DNA of 64,000 nt from Dactylis glomerata. Its lineage: Eukaryota; Streptophyta; Magnoliopsida; Poales; Poaceae. The DNA lies in the NCBI GenBank assembly GCA_007115705.1, contig QXEO01000464.1:4579559-4643558 (forward strand). Reading direction: 5' to 3'. Below, one piece after another: positions 44,383 to 56,308 of the stretch; the first letter of the stretch is position 1, and each line of letters begins with the position of its first letter. The translations under genes and the position numbers were made by a program. Under the pieces are notes generated by a model. It was not told where the DNA came from. It did no database searches and was given only the letters and a program-made list of their open reading frames with translations.

Positions 44383-44717
44383 TGACGAGGGGTTAACTCG
44401 ACAAATGTCCTAGATGAAGGACTTAGGATCGGGGGGATAGGGCGTTGGATAAACTCGAAGGTAAAGTTAGTCAAAATAGGTATGTGTCGAAAGTAAACTT
44501 GGGTGTTCAACCTGGCTTGCTTTCAATCTGCCCTACACCGTCCCCTCCTGGCCCCTATATATAGATGGCCAGGTCTTGAAGATCGGGTAGGGTCCGATAC
44601 AGATTACAATATCGACATACGGTAGGAACTCGTATTCGACTATCATTATAATTGGGCCTAGCTATACGGGCCTCAGGGGTACTCAACTAACGGGCTCTAT
44701 TAACTATACCCTTGTCA
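44383..44717 (-). repeat. 5' LTR of element E
   Basis: 335 bp, same ends as 29038-29372. TATATATAG at about 44556-44564 is placed for minus-strand transcription into gag. Right flank CTAGC is the TSD. Confidence 0.9.
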
Positions 44718-44722
44718 CTAGC

Positions 44723-44790
44723 CAAGCATGATTTTTTACTTTTGGTGGCGCCCAAGCCTTCGAAACAATCTTTTATAGACTTGATTCAAT
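44723..44790 (-). mobile_element. LINE, right part beyond element E
   Basis: In minus sense KAWAPPKVKNHAWL leads directly into VLQNRLSTADRLRRR at 28983-29037 once E and one CTAGC are removed. The LINE is 5'-truncated somewhere near 44790-44805. Confidence 0.6.
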
Positions 44791-44952
44791 AAGGCCCCTA
44801 CATAATACTCCAATTCTGCAAATAAAAACTGTTGTGAATCAAGGAGATCCCTACGCATGCATCGATCGATAGAGAGGGTTGGAGGCTTGGAGCCAACTCT
44901 CCTTCTCAAGAAAACAAAACATATAATTTACGGACGAGATTTTGTGTTAGGA

Positions 44953-45467
44953 CACTAGTGGAAAAAAGGGCTTCCATACGCCCCCTTTAGTCCCCAAACA
45001 GTTTGGGACAGGACTAAAGGGGGCATTAGTCCCGGTTCGAGCGTCTACGACCACGCACACATACGGCCAGCCCCTAGTCCCGGTCCGTAGCGGACCTTTA
45101 GTCCCGGTTGGTAACACCAACCGAGACTAAAGGGGTGGCGGCCGACAGCCCCATGCGCGGAGGCCATTAGTCCCAGGCCTTGTTATCGATCGGGACTAAA
45201 GACACCCCTTTAGTCCCGGTTGGTAGCACGACCCGGGACTAAAGGTTGTCTCCTACAAGAGCGCCTCTCTCCCCCGAGCCAGCCAGATGGCATTCATGGT
45301 GGCCGACCGGATCTCCATAATGGCGAGGCCATGCCCAAATTTGTCACAAAATTTGTCCATATTTTGAGTTGCCCCATCTATCCAAGTATTCTAAAAGGTT
45401 AGCAACTACATCCTTTCATCTCTAATTGCTAGTTTAGCTCATTCAATGCTCTACAAGTAGAGAATTG
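44953..45467 (+). mobile_element. CACTA (En/Spm) transposon, 5' end
   Basis: Begins CACTAGTGGAAAAAAGGGC with 3-bp flank GGA (44950-44952). Within 300 bases the subterminal motif TAGTCCCGGTT or its complement CCGGGACTAAAG occurs at least six times, including a hairpin at 45097-45131 (TTTAGTCCCGGTTGG facing CCAACCGAGACTAAA). The Copia element splits it at AATTG and it resumes at 53692. No transposase lies between, so the element is internally deleted. Confidence 0.85.
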
Positions 45468-47052
45468 TGATGGGTTCGTAGCATAGAAAACAAATTTTTT
45501 CCTACGCATGAACACAAAACTAGCCAAGATCATCTACGAGATGGAAGCAACAATGACTAACCCTCGAAGACCGGTAGCGGGGATTACGTTCCCGCACAAA
45601 CGTTGCCGATGGAGACTCGACGAAGACGCACGTAGTCGACGTAGTCGACGTAGTGGTTCACTTGGCGATCTCGATATCGTGTACACGGCGCCACAACCGG
45701 CGGCGCCTCCATACTCGGTCACACGTACGGCTTGTCGTCGTCTCCTCCACGCCCTCGGTCCAGCGGGGCAGCGGAAGAAGGGATCCACCGGACACTCCAA
45801 CACTCACTTCTCCAAGTGTGTGAATCTCGAACTAACAATCCGGCAGAGCTTCGCTAAGCCAAGACGGATTTGGGGCAGCAACTTTGCGGGAGAGAGGAAG
45901 GATCAAGCAAGCATGAACATGGAGGAGAGGGGGGCCTTTTATAGGAGAGGATGGGCAGCCCCAAGGGGTGGCCGGCCAAGGAGAGCCTCTCCTCCTCTTC
46001 ATGGTCCTCTTCCCCATTTAATTTTACATGACATTCATGCTAATTAAATTCATACTAATTGATTTAATAAAACATTTTTATTTCTTTAATATTTGTTAAT
46101 TCAATCAATTAACAAACATTAACAAATACCCCCTTGAGTTATTTCGATATACCGAAATAGTGTAATTCGATCGGAGTATCGTATCCACTCAAAAACGATG
46201 GCGAACCTTAAGTGTGTCACCCTACGGTTCGTGAATAACGTGGACACGATCGAGACTCCTCTCCGATCAATAATCATCAGCGGGATCTGGAAATCCATGA
46301 TGACTCCCACTTACTCAACGATGAACTAGTGATCGTGTGAACCAATAACGAATATAGTTAATTCCTTTTGTCTTGCGATATTATTACTTGTTTGAGATCC
46401 GATCATTTGGTATCAACCATACCTAGTTTGATCTCGTTCCCGACAAGTCTCTTTACTCGTTCCGTGATAATGCATTCCCGTGACCTAGTCACATGCTTGC
46501 AAGCGATTTCAATGCAATATCACCGAGAAGGGCCCAGAGAATATCTTCCCGTCATCGGGTCGGACAAATTCCACCCTTGATCCATGAGCCTCAACTAATA
46601 CTTTCAGAATACCCAAATCAACCTTTATAATCACCCTGTAACGGTGTGACGTTTGATATCATCGAAACACTCTTTCGGTATCAGTGATTAACATGATCTC
46701 ATGGTCTGAGGATTAGAACTATTTTGTATGAGTTTGATATAGCAATGAAACTTGATGACTTGATCGTATTGCTATTCTTACTATGGGTGTGAGTGTTCAT
46801 CACATCATTCTTCTAATGATATGACCCCATTATTAACAACATCCAATGTTCATGATCAGGAAACCTTGATCATCAGTTAATCAATGAGCTAGTATAAAAG
46901 AGAGGCTTTACTAGGAACCTTTTGGTTTATTAATCACACAAGTATTAATGTTTCCGATTAATACAATTCTAGCATGAGAAATAAATATTTATCATAAATA
47001 TGGAATATGATAATAACCACTTTATTATTGCCTCTCGGGCATATTCCCTTCA
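45468..47052 (-). repeat. 3' LTR of the Copia element
   Basis: 1585 bp, starting TGATGGGTTCGTAGC and ending TATTCCCTTCA on the plus strand. The 179-codon frame at 45508 recurs in the other LTR with indels and is not a gene. Confidence 0.9.
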
Positions 47053-50000
47053 GTCTCCCACTTGCACTATAGTCAATAATCTAGTTGATACTTGCGTATA
47101 TAACACTTATGGCAATCACATGTTATCTATACGCGTTGCATATAGTAAACCTGATCTCCAGATCTGACACTTTCAGCTCTGTGTGTATTTGCATGTCTTT
47201 GCGTCTCTACGCATCACTCATTCTCAAATGAGATAGTTGGGTATAAATTTGGTCCTTTGGTGAGACCTTAGTTCCTTTAGCTAAAATAATGTTATCACTA
47301 TTGTTGCACAATAGATCTTCATAGTAATAGCTAGCTTGGAACTACACCTAGTTTGATAACAAACTTCTTGACACAAATGCCCTCTTTTGCTACTTCTAAA
47401 GCAGCCATATACTCAACATTTGTTGTAGAATCCATCACAATGTCTTAACTTTGGAACTCATCCAAATCCATCATGGAACTTCCTTCCATTACATTGTGCC
47501 ACCTAAACATATAGCTAAAATTGAGATAAACTTAATTTGTATCTTGTGACAAACTTAGTATCAATGTAACACTTTACAATGAACTATGTGTCACTTTGTC
47601 ATACATAATATATATCCTTAGTCCTTCCAAAGCACATAAGGATATCCTTACTATTGTCTAGTGATGATCTTATGACATTTCTCACTCTGGTATATGCTCA
47701 TAACATTTAGAGAATAGGACATATCTGGATATGTACATATCACTGTATACATGATCGATCAAATCATTCATGTGGCTTCACTCATCAAGTGTCAAAAACA
47801 CCCGAATCTTGTTTCAACCTCTTCCATGCGGCAAGAACTTTTCTTGTCGTTTCCATATTGAACTTCATTCAATATTTCATCTATGTACTTTGGCACAGCC
47901 ATATTGGCACCTCGATCTATCTACATAGACATCGGTACCCAATATTTTGGTTTTGCCTAAGTCTTTCATTGAAATCTAATTTTAATGAAATTCTTAACCT
48001 ATGTCAATAAAAGATACATAATTTCCAATGAACAATATGTCTTCTACATAATATACCAGAAATATGTCTCAGCACTCCCACTTAATTTCTTGCGAATGCA
48101 AGCATATTCATCGTATCTGATGAAACTAAACCTTTTAATTATTTCATCACGGTGAATATTCCAACTCCGCGATGCTTACTTCAACCATTGAAGTTTGCAT
48201 GCCTTTTAGCATCCTTTGAATTTACAAAACCCACTGGCCCATGTCATGTACATGTCCTAGGTAACCATTCTATTAGAAGAATATTGTCTTGTTTGTTCAA
48301 CTAACATATATCAAACTTGGCATATGTAGTGGTTGCTACAGTAATCCATCCAGACAAAATATCGCTATGAAAGATCAAATCTTGTCACAGTCAACTCCTT
48401 AAACACAATCGTAAACTCTTTTAATGATGTGTCGACTATTTCATAGATGTTAAACATCCATGTCTGTCTTTATAGATCCAAATACGTTCATTAGGCTTCA
48501 TGCCTTTTGAGGGTTTTCCAAGTTCAGAAACTTAATTTCTCGTGTATGGAACTATCATGGATTTTATGGCTTCTAGCCATTTGACGAAGTCAGGGCCCAT
48601 TATTGCTTCTTTGCATGCAGTCGGTTCATCATTGTCAAACAATAATGATTCATTTTCAAATCTAACTATTTGATTGTTACCCGACTCACGCGGTTCAATA
48701 GAAACTTTGACCTATGTGACCATAACCTTTGAGGTACTACATCCATGCGCATTGTGGCCGCCTCCGGGACACTTCCCAGCACTGTGCTACTCAGCACATA
48801 TAGCTTAGGTTCAATAACCCAATCAAAGTTCTATTGTCCTCCCACTTAACTTTTGCGAAAAATTCCTTCTCAAGAAACTTGACGTTTTTAGCGACAAACA
48901 CTTTTGTCTTAGGTGTTCTGGAGGAATACCCAACAGTTACGTTGGGATAACCTACAAAGACGCATTTATCCGAATTTGGTTGTAAACATTTTACATATGC
49001 CTAGCATACCAAAATTTCAGAAAAGTCAACTTGGGTTTTATCCCATGCCATAACTCATATGGTGTCATTTCAACAGATCATGATGGCGCTCTTTTCAGTG
49101 TAAAAGCGGTAGTTTCTAAAGATTTATCCTTAAAATATAATGGCAGTTTTATAGACGACACCTTTGATCCAACGATGTCAAACAAAGTTTGATTTTATTT
49201 CTCGAACAATCCATACTCCTATGGTGTTTCGGGAAATACAAGTCTATGGAACGATTCCTCAACTTTTAGGTGTTTGCTAAACGTGTAACTCAAATATCTT
49301 CCTTTATGATCAAATCATAAATTCTTTATTCTCTTGTTACAATGATATTCCACTTCATCTAGAAATACTTTGAACATTTTTCAAATATTTCATACTTCTT
49401 CCTTATCAAGTAAATATACACATATATCTACTCAAATCCTTGGTTAAAGTACATGAAGTTCAAAGATCCACCACTCACGGCTACACATAATGGACTATAT
49501 ACATCAACATGTAAAATATCCAATAAATTAGTCGTCAGTTCTTCTTTTGCCTACAAACGGAGTTTTAATCATTTCTAGGAAATTTTCACAAGTGTCAATT
49601 GATCCAAAATCAAAAGACTCCAAAATTCCATCAACATGGAGTCTCTTCATGTTTACTTTCCAATATGATTTAAACGGTGGTGTCACTCAGGATCTTCTAA
49701 TCATTTGTCTTGAGACATTTTTAGCATCAGTGTTATGGATGTGATTTCTCCAACAAGATAAGCGTTCATTCATCTTTTATGAATGCGGTAATAATTTGAA
49801 CAACCATTGTTCTCATAATACCAGAACAAAATAACAATTATTCAAACAAATCTTGAAGGCTAGGTTTAATTCCAACAAAACACAATAACACTTTATTTGT
49901 TTTCGATGAGAATCATCCAATATTCATTTGCTAGTTAATTAGGCCATTGTAGTTCTTGTATTGCGTTGTTCTGTATGACAGTTCATACCAACCAATTAGT

Positions 50001-51960
50001 ATCAAATACCCAAGAACCACATTGTTTTAACAAGCAACGAATACACCCATAACATGTATATCTTCTATATACCTGAGCTGGACATTTCCAGTCTTTTCTT
50101 TTCCGCCAGAATAAATTTTGGATTCTCTTTTAGCAATTCTTTTCCTTCTAGAAGAATCTATCAACATCAATAGTGGCGCCATACACATGGCACATAGTTC
50201 AAGGCATGATTAGTCAAACACTAATACCCTTGGACTCACACTTTGAAGTAGATCACCATAATCAAATATTTGGCGCTCTTCCAAATTCCATTCTTTAGTA
50301 ATATTTTAATGTAGTAAACATGTTACCGACATCTTGTATTCATCCTATCATGACAACTTTCATGATCAAGCTACTATAGCTCATGAGGACAAATTGTGAG
50401 TATAATGTTAGTTCCCAAAACCTTTTTAGGAGATCTGGACGCCTAGCGTCTCCAATCTTTACAAATTATCATACAATATGAGAACATGTGTCTTACTAAA
50501 TTATACTCTATCACATTGCAACCAAACATTGTTTCAGATATCAAAATATCTTCCACATATGATAGTTTATGAAACAATTCTTTCAGCTCCTAGATAACCT
50601 TGATACTAAAAACAACTTTTGAATATCAAGGATCATGGAGGCAAGTGTGATACTTAGATACTAACACCGGAATTGTTACTCTTGATTTAATACTACTTAT
50701 TAAATTTTATCGAGTAACCAAGGTTTGCTAAAAGTTTGCAATAGGACTTTAAACTTTAGATTGACATTCAAACAATACGATACCAGTTCGTAAAGTTAAC
50801 ATCCAGAATTCTATAGTTCTATTATCTCAATTATAGCTAATCGCAAGGTAGTAAACGGATGCCAATGACTACAACAAACTATACAAAATTCACTTTGATT
50901 TAGTTCATGATAAACTGAGTTCTATAATTCAAAATTACTAAGTGAACTCCCACTTAAAAGCAACATCCCTCTTAGTTTTCTTAAGTGATTACACGAACCA
51001 AATTCACTATACCGCAACCGATCATCACGTGCAACGGCATAGTTTCAAAGGCGAACATCACCATGTTCATCATATCAACCATATGACTCATGCTTAACCT
51101 TTTGGTTCGTGTTCCGAGGCCATGTCTCTACATGCTGGGCTCGCCAAGTAGAACTATAGCACTTGCGTGTGTAAAACTGTCTTACACCCGTCGTAATTGA
51201 ACGTAGAGTCTGTCATACCCGATCATCACGTGGTGTCTCAAAACGACAAACTTTCTTGACGGTGCATGTTATGGAAGAACACATTTTATCTTGATATTTA
51301 TGTGAGAGGGATCATCTTATAATGCTACCACGTGATCAAATCTAAGCAAAATAAGATGCATAAAAGGATAAACATCACATCCATATATAATGTGATATGA
51401 TATGGTCCTTCACACATTCGATCTCCATCTTGTGTGTCATGGCATGATCTCCATCATTCCACCGGCGTAGCACCAAGGTCCATGGCGCGCCACCTTGGTT
51501 GTCTTCCTCCATTACAATATATCACTTAGATATATATATTCGGCACGCAGGCCATAAAATGAAAAGACAACCATATGGCTCCAGCCGGTTGTTTATAACT
51601 TACAAAAAGGATCATTGCATACAATTTGTAACATAAACAATTTAACCATATCATATCACATGCCCTGCAAAAACAAGTTAGATGCTTCTAATTTGTCTTG
51701 CATATTTTACGTGGTTTGGGGCTTTCTAGGAAGAACCATTCTTACCTACGAATATGTAACCACAACGATGATAAAAAATATTATTAACAACTCTTTGTAA
51801 ATAGATCATAACTATAGTGGGAGAAACGTGCATCCGCAAAGCCACATATGCCAAAGCATGTCAATCCCACTATGCCACTATGATCCAATAATACAAAAAA
51901 TAACAATAACATGATCATCAACGCCCACATCTCCATGTGTTCTAAACATGCATACCAACT
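47053..51960 (-). pseudogene. Degenerate Copia gag-pol
   Basis: No frame longer than about 75 codons survives, but motifs in the expected minus-strand order can be read. The integrase C-terminal block TPYELWHGIKP lies near 49040-49070. The RT domain entry DEPTACKEAIMGPDFVKWLEA lies near 48570-48640. The RNase H block STTNVEYMAA lies near 47395-47440. The order integrase before RT is the Copia arrangement. Gag, expected at 50.5-51.9 kb, is not readable by eye. The element is long dead as a protein source. Confidence 0.75.
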
Positions 51961-51973
51961 ACGCATAGAGATG

Positions 51974-51985
51974 GCTCTGATACCA
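51974..51985 (-). other. Primer-binding site of the Copia element
   Basis: Minus-strand TGGTATCAGAGC, complementary to initiator tRNA-Met, one base from the LTR at 51987. Confidence 0.88.
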
Positions 51986-51986
51986 C

Positions 51987-53691
51987 TGTTGGGTTTGTAG
52001 CATAGAAAAAAAAAATCCTACGCATGAACACAAAACTAGCCAAGATCATCTATGAGATGGAAGCAACGATGACTAACCCTCGAAGACCGGTAGCGGAGAT
52101 TACATTCCCGCACAAACGTTGCCGATGGAGACTCGACGAAGACGCACATAGTCGATGTAGTCGTTCACTTGACGTAGTCGACGTAGTGGTTCACTTGACG
52201 ATCTCGAGATCGTGTACACGGCGCCACAACTGGCGGCGCCTCCGTACTCGGTCACACGTACGGCTTGTCGTCGTCTCCTCCACGCCCTCGGTCCAGCGGG
52301 GCAGCGGAAGAAGGGATCCGCCGGACACTCCAACACTCACTTCTCCAAGTGTGTGAATCTCGAACTAACAATCCGGCAGAGCTTCGCTAAGCCAAGACGG
52401 ATTTGGGGCAGCAACTTTGCGGGAGAGAGGAAGGATCAAGCAAGCATGAACATGGAGGAGAGGAGGGCCTTTTATAGGAGAGGATGGGCAGCCCCAAGGG
52501 GTGGCCGGCCAAGGAGAGCCTCTCCTCCTCTTCATGGTCCTCTTCATGGTCCTCTTCATTGTGGTAACCCCCTCTTCATGGTGGTAACCCCCTCATCAAC
52601 ATGAGGTAACCCCCCCCCCATTTAATTTTGCATGACATTCATGCTAATTAAATTCATACTAATTGATTTAATAAAACATTTTTATATCTTTAATATTTGT
52701 TAATTCAATCAATTAACAAACATTAACAAATATCCCTTGAGTTATTTCGATATACCAAAACAGTTTCGGTGCTTTTCTGAAACAACCCTCATGTTGTCCT
52801 GTAATTCGATCGGAGTATCGTATCCACTCAAAAACGACGACGAACCTTAAGTGTGTCACCCTATGGTTCGTGAATAACGTGGACATGATCGAGAGTCCTC
52901 TTCGATCAATAATCATCAGCGGGATCTGGAAATCCATGATGACTCCCACTTACTCAACGATGAACTAGTGATCATGTGAACCAATAACGAACATAGTTAA
53001 TTCCTTTTGTCTCGCAATATTATTACTTTTCCGAGATCCGATCATTTGGTATCAACCATACCTAGTTCGATCTCGTTCCCGACAAGTCTCTTTACTCGTT
53101 CCGTGATAATGCATTCCCGTGACCTAGTCACATGGTTGCAAGCGATTCCAATGCAATATCATCGAGAAGGGCCCAGAGAATATCTTCCCGTCATCGGGTC
53201 GGACAAATTCGACTCTTGATCCATGAGCCTCAACTAATACTTTCAGAATACCCAAATCAACCTTTATAATCACCCTGTAATGGTGTGACGTTTGATATCA
53301 TCAAAGCACCCTTCCGGTATCAGTGATTAACATGATCTCATGGTCTGAGGATTAGAACTATTTCGTATGAGTTTGATATAGCAATGAAACTTGATGACTT
53401 GATCGTATTGCTATTCTTACTATGGGTGTGAGTGTTCATCACATCATTCTTCTAATGATATGACCCCATTATTAACAACATCCAATGTTCATGATCAAGA
53501 AACCTTGATCATCCGTTAATCAATGAGCTAGTATAAAAGAGAGGCTTTACTAGGAAACTTTTGGTTTATTAGTCACACAAGTATTAATGTTTCCGATTAA
53601 TACAATTCTAGCATGAGAAATAAACATTTATCATAAACATAGAATATGATAATAACCATTTTATTATTGCCTCTCGGGCATATTCCCTTCA
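51987..53691 (-). repeat. 5' LTR of the Copia element
   Basis: 1705 bp. Longer than its partner because of a tandem TCCTCTTCATGG repeat with GTGGTAACCCCC units (52533-52617), a C-run, and a 45-bp segment near 52757-52802 (GTTTCGGTGCTTTTCTG). Confidence 0.9.
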
Positions 53692-54498
53692 AATTGTGGC
53701 TTTAATTTAGTAGTAATTATGGGAGTTTATTTGATTTATATGCAATTTAAGCTCAAATTAACTACTCAGCAGGGGAAAAGAGGAGCAGGGCCGCTACGGT
53801 TAGTACTACTAATAAGGTAGTATAAGTTAACGAAGATACCAGGGCCATCGCTAAAGCCTCTTCCCCAGAGAGCTTATGACGGGACTGAAGAGGAAACCGA
53901 GGCGATTTCGTACGCCGAAGTGAAGGCATTTTTTGCACCAAAACAACCTGAGGCCAAGCAGACATTTAGTGAGAAAGACAAGAAGTGGGCTATGGGTATG
54001 CTTACTCAACCGGCCCAATATAATATGAATCTTCCATCAGACTATGAATGCAAAATTTCAAAGCAAAGTGCCTTGTCTGAGAAGAAAAAAAGAAGTGCAA
54101 AAAGCGGGAAACAAATTCCCCAGCTCAGACAGAAGAATCAATCGGTCCCCCCGCTCATAATCGGTCCCCCCGCTCATAATCGGTCCCCCGATATCGATAC
54201 GGCCTTCAGAGCCGGTATGAATAATGACTACGAGTTATTGGACCCAAGAGTTATAGATGCTGTTGGAGGATTGAATATGTCTGTATCGCAGGCCAAAGAG
54301 GCAGCGGCCGTAATGAGTCTCTCTCTTCTTCAAATGTTAGGTATTGAAGAAGTGCCAAAGGGTGAGATAGCACTGCAATATGTCCTACGGGGGCCTCTGA
54401 TCAGACCTGAGAAGGAAGCCGGTCTATCAACACATATGCGAAATTTGCTCAGCTGGTACAAGGAGCACATAAAAAAGAAGAAGAAGAAACAATACTAG
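53692..54498 (+). mobile_element. CACTA transposon, continuation after the Copia insertion
   Basis: Directly continues 45467 once the Copia element and one AATTG are removed. It holds the second-ORF fragment below. No 3' CACTA terminus (TAGTG) is visible before element D begins at 55002, so the right end is missing or lies beyond D. Confidence 0.6.
53821..54498 (+). pseudogene. CACTA-associated second ORF, partial
   Basis: An open frame of 225 codons following a stop and a possible splice acceptor (ATAAGG just before 53821), with no good ATG at its start. EVKAFFAPKQPE, then KKWAMGML and LPSDYECKI resemble the protein encoded next to the transposase in Triticeae CACTA elements. Further on it has MLGIEEVPKGE and a lysine-rich end. 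A direct repeat of the SVPPLIIGPPAHNR-coding DNA (54144-54190) is a local tandem duplication. It is probably an exon of the element's accessory protein, stranded by deletion of the transposase gene. Confidence 0.6.
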
Positions 54499-55001
54499 AC
54501 AAACAGGCCGGCTTCACTCGGCCCACCTGCATCACGTCTTGGCAAAAGCTGACCAGCAAGATCTACAACACGACAGGCCATACGGAGGGCCGAGGCGCCG
54601 GGATATGGTGGCTTGAGGAGTGGTGGTGGGCGGCGGCCTGGGCACGAGTTGTTGGGCGGCGGGCGAAAGCGTATGCGTGAGCGGGTGGCACTAAGCCGGC
54701 CAGCTCGGGACAATGCCCGAGATGATGGGCCATGGCGCATGGGGCTGGAGGCGGAAGGATAAGAAAGGAAAATATAAAAAAGCTCGTTAAATATCGGTAT
54801 GTAGGATATAAAGGGTTTTTTCGGGTATTCATTCTAGCTAGGCAAAATTGCATATAGTCAAACGCATTTCCAGTATATCCCATACGATTTCTGCAGTACC
54901 AAAATTTTCATGATTTTTCAAGATATGGTAGAGATGCTCTTATATGTATAAAAAAGTGTCCATTCAAACATTTCAGCCTACTTACAAAATAAATAGCTAG
55001 T
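54499..55001. other. No gene seen
   Basis: 500 bp between the CACTA ORF and element D. GC-rich to 54760, then AT-rich. Short frames only, none convincing. Confidence 0.4.
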
Positions 55002-55569
55002 TGACAAAGGAATGCCGAATGGGCCCTCGATATTCGCCTACCTGGTTTTCGGTCCAGGAGGGACATTCGTCGAAGGGATAGCAAGGCCCATGAAGTTAAT
55101 CGTCTGGCGCGGCCCAGGAGCTAGACTTGGCGTGCAAGGCAAGGCTCGAAGGATGAGACCTAGTCGAATTAGGACTTGTCTAGGGTTTATTCGAACCGCC
55201 TCTATCTGTAATTGGCTTGGAGAACAATCCTGAGACCCAACCTTCGCATATAAAGGGTTGGGAGGGAGATCCAAGAACCTCTCTAGTCACTTTTCGCCAC
55301 CACCCACCTGAGCGCTCGTAATCTCGAGACCTCTCCACCTTTCAGCTAGATCACATCTATGCCACCACTGTATTCGACCATTGTAAGCCACCTCATCAAT
55401 AAAAGTCAGACAAGCAGGACGTAGGTCTTTACCCTACAAGGGGGCCGAACCTGGGTAAAACTCGTGTTTCCCTGTGTCGTCTGATCGCCGTCGAGTTCGC
55501 CGGATCCCACAAGCTCTTCATGTCTCGAAATCCCTCAAGCATGGGCATTGCCGGGGTTGAACCTCGTCA
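55002..55569 (+). repeat. 5' LTR of element D
   Basis: 568 bp, TGACAAAGGAATGCC to GAACCTCGTCA. A possible TATA signal (CATATAAAGG) at 55247 precedes the transcribed leader. Confidence 0.8.
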
Positions 55570-55571
55570 AT

Positions 55572-55589
55572 TGGCGCCTACCATGGGGA
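55572..55589 (+). other. Primer-binding site of element D
   Basis: TGGCGCCTACCATGGGGA, two bases after the LTR, two mismatches from the site of element E. Confidence 0.75.
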
Positions 55590-56308
55590 CGACGGGATCT
55601 GGATCTACGGATTCGCCGGCTCCTTCACCAAAAATCACCGACCCCTCCACACCGACAAGGTTCGACGGCTCGTCATCAGCCATAGCCGTTGATTCCGCGT
55701 CGCCGATCAACACCAACATCGACTCGCTCACCATCAACTTTGACACCAACGCCAGCATCGACATCGACACTGCACCAACCATCAACGTCGGCATTGCTAT
55801 GCTGACCGTCATCAACACCGCTCCACCAGAAGCCAAGGTCGACATCACCAGATCGACCATCATCGACACCGCATCGCCAAGCATCACCGATATCAATCTG
55901 GCCGTGGCCTCCATCGACCCCGCCTCAAGCCCGACAGGAGCAGTTTCGGCGAGGACCGAAGGTTTCGACATGGCCTTCGGGTTGTTCAACTTCCACGTCG
56001 ACAACGACAGAGTTGCTGAGCTGATCTCCGTTAGCGATTCGACCCCGCCCGCGGTGGATACAAGTACATCACTAGTCATGGGGGACGCTCCCTCGACAAT
56101 AGTGCCGCTGGCGCCATCAGAGGAAGAACCAAGGCTGGAAACTTCGACCCCATCAGTTAGGTCGAACGATTTTCAAGATCCACGTCCATCCCCAACCACC
56201 GCCTACTGTGTCCAGTGCAACGCTTACCACTTCGTGGGTGCCGGAGACTTCTTGTCCCACGAGATCGCCGGCTGTGAAGACCCTCGGGGAGGCATCACTG
56301 TTGTCTAC
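55583..56308 (+). pseudogene. gag of element D, N-terminal part
   Basis: 242 codons from the ATG inside the primer site (55583) to TAC at 56308, where element F begins. Low-complexity Asp/Thr/Ser/Ile-rich, with repeated DTAS/DTAP units (for example INFDTNASIDIDTAPTINV), and a C-terminal YCVQCNAYHF with HEIAGC, which could bind a metal. No conserved gag core here; the core is in 62645-64000. This matches element E, whose first 250 gag residues are also poorly conserved. Confidence 0.7.

Larger units (their letters stand above)
29038..44717 (-). mobile_element. Element E: non-autonomous Gypsy-type element with antisense gene
   Basis: LTRs 29038-29372 and 44383-44717, both 335 bp, flanked by CTAGC (29033-29037 and 44718-44722). 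In minus sense the order is LTR, primer site 44363-44380, gag 44345-41922, protease 41958-41323, then a large region that carries a gene on the opposite strand, then the 3' LTR. The span without nested element G is about 9.0 kb. No RT or integrase is present. By eye the two LTRs differ at 9 of 335 positions, all transitions. E interrupts a LINE and is itself interrupted by G (31579-38232). Confidence 0.9.
45468..53691 (-). mobile_element. Copia element, BARE1/WIS/Angela-like, complete ends
   Basis: LTRs 45468-47052 and 51987-53691. TSD AATTG at 45463-45467 and 53692-53696. In minus sense the 5' LTR is followed by the initiator-tRNA-Met type primer site, a degenerate gag-pol and a polypurine tract (AAGTGGGAGAC at 47053). 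The LTR start in minus sense, TGAAGGGAATATGCCC then GAGAGGCAATAATAAA, resembles the start of Angela/WIS/BARE1 LTRs. It sits inside the CACTA element. Total 8224 bp. Confidence 0.92.

Noticed and set aside
41922..44510. 862-codon gag start at 44510
   Set aside because: The first 55 codons lie in the LTR and primer site; the ATG at 44345 is the first after the primer site.
45028..45250. CRISPR-like array in the repeated TAGTCCCGGTT region
   Set aside because: Repeats are in both orientations with irregular spacing and lie at a CACTA end, where such subterminal repeats are expected.
45508..46047. 179-codon frame in the Copia LTR
   Set aside because: The equivalent frame in the other LTR is disrupted by indels, and it lies antisense within a non-coding LTR.
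53762..53965. 67-codon minus frame
   Set aside because: Antisense to the CACTA second-ORF frame, with no motif.
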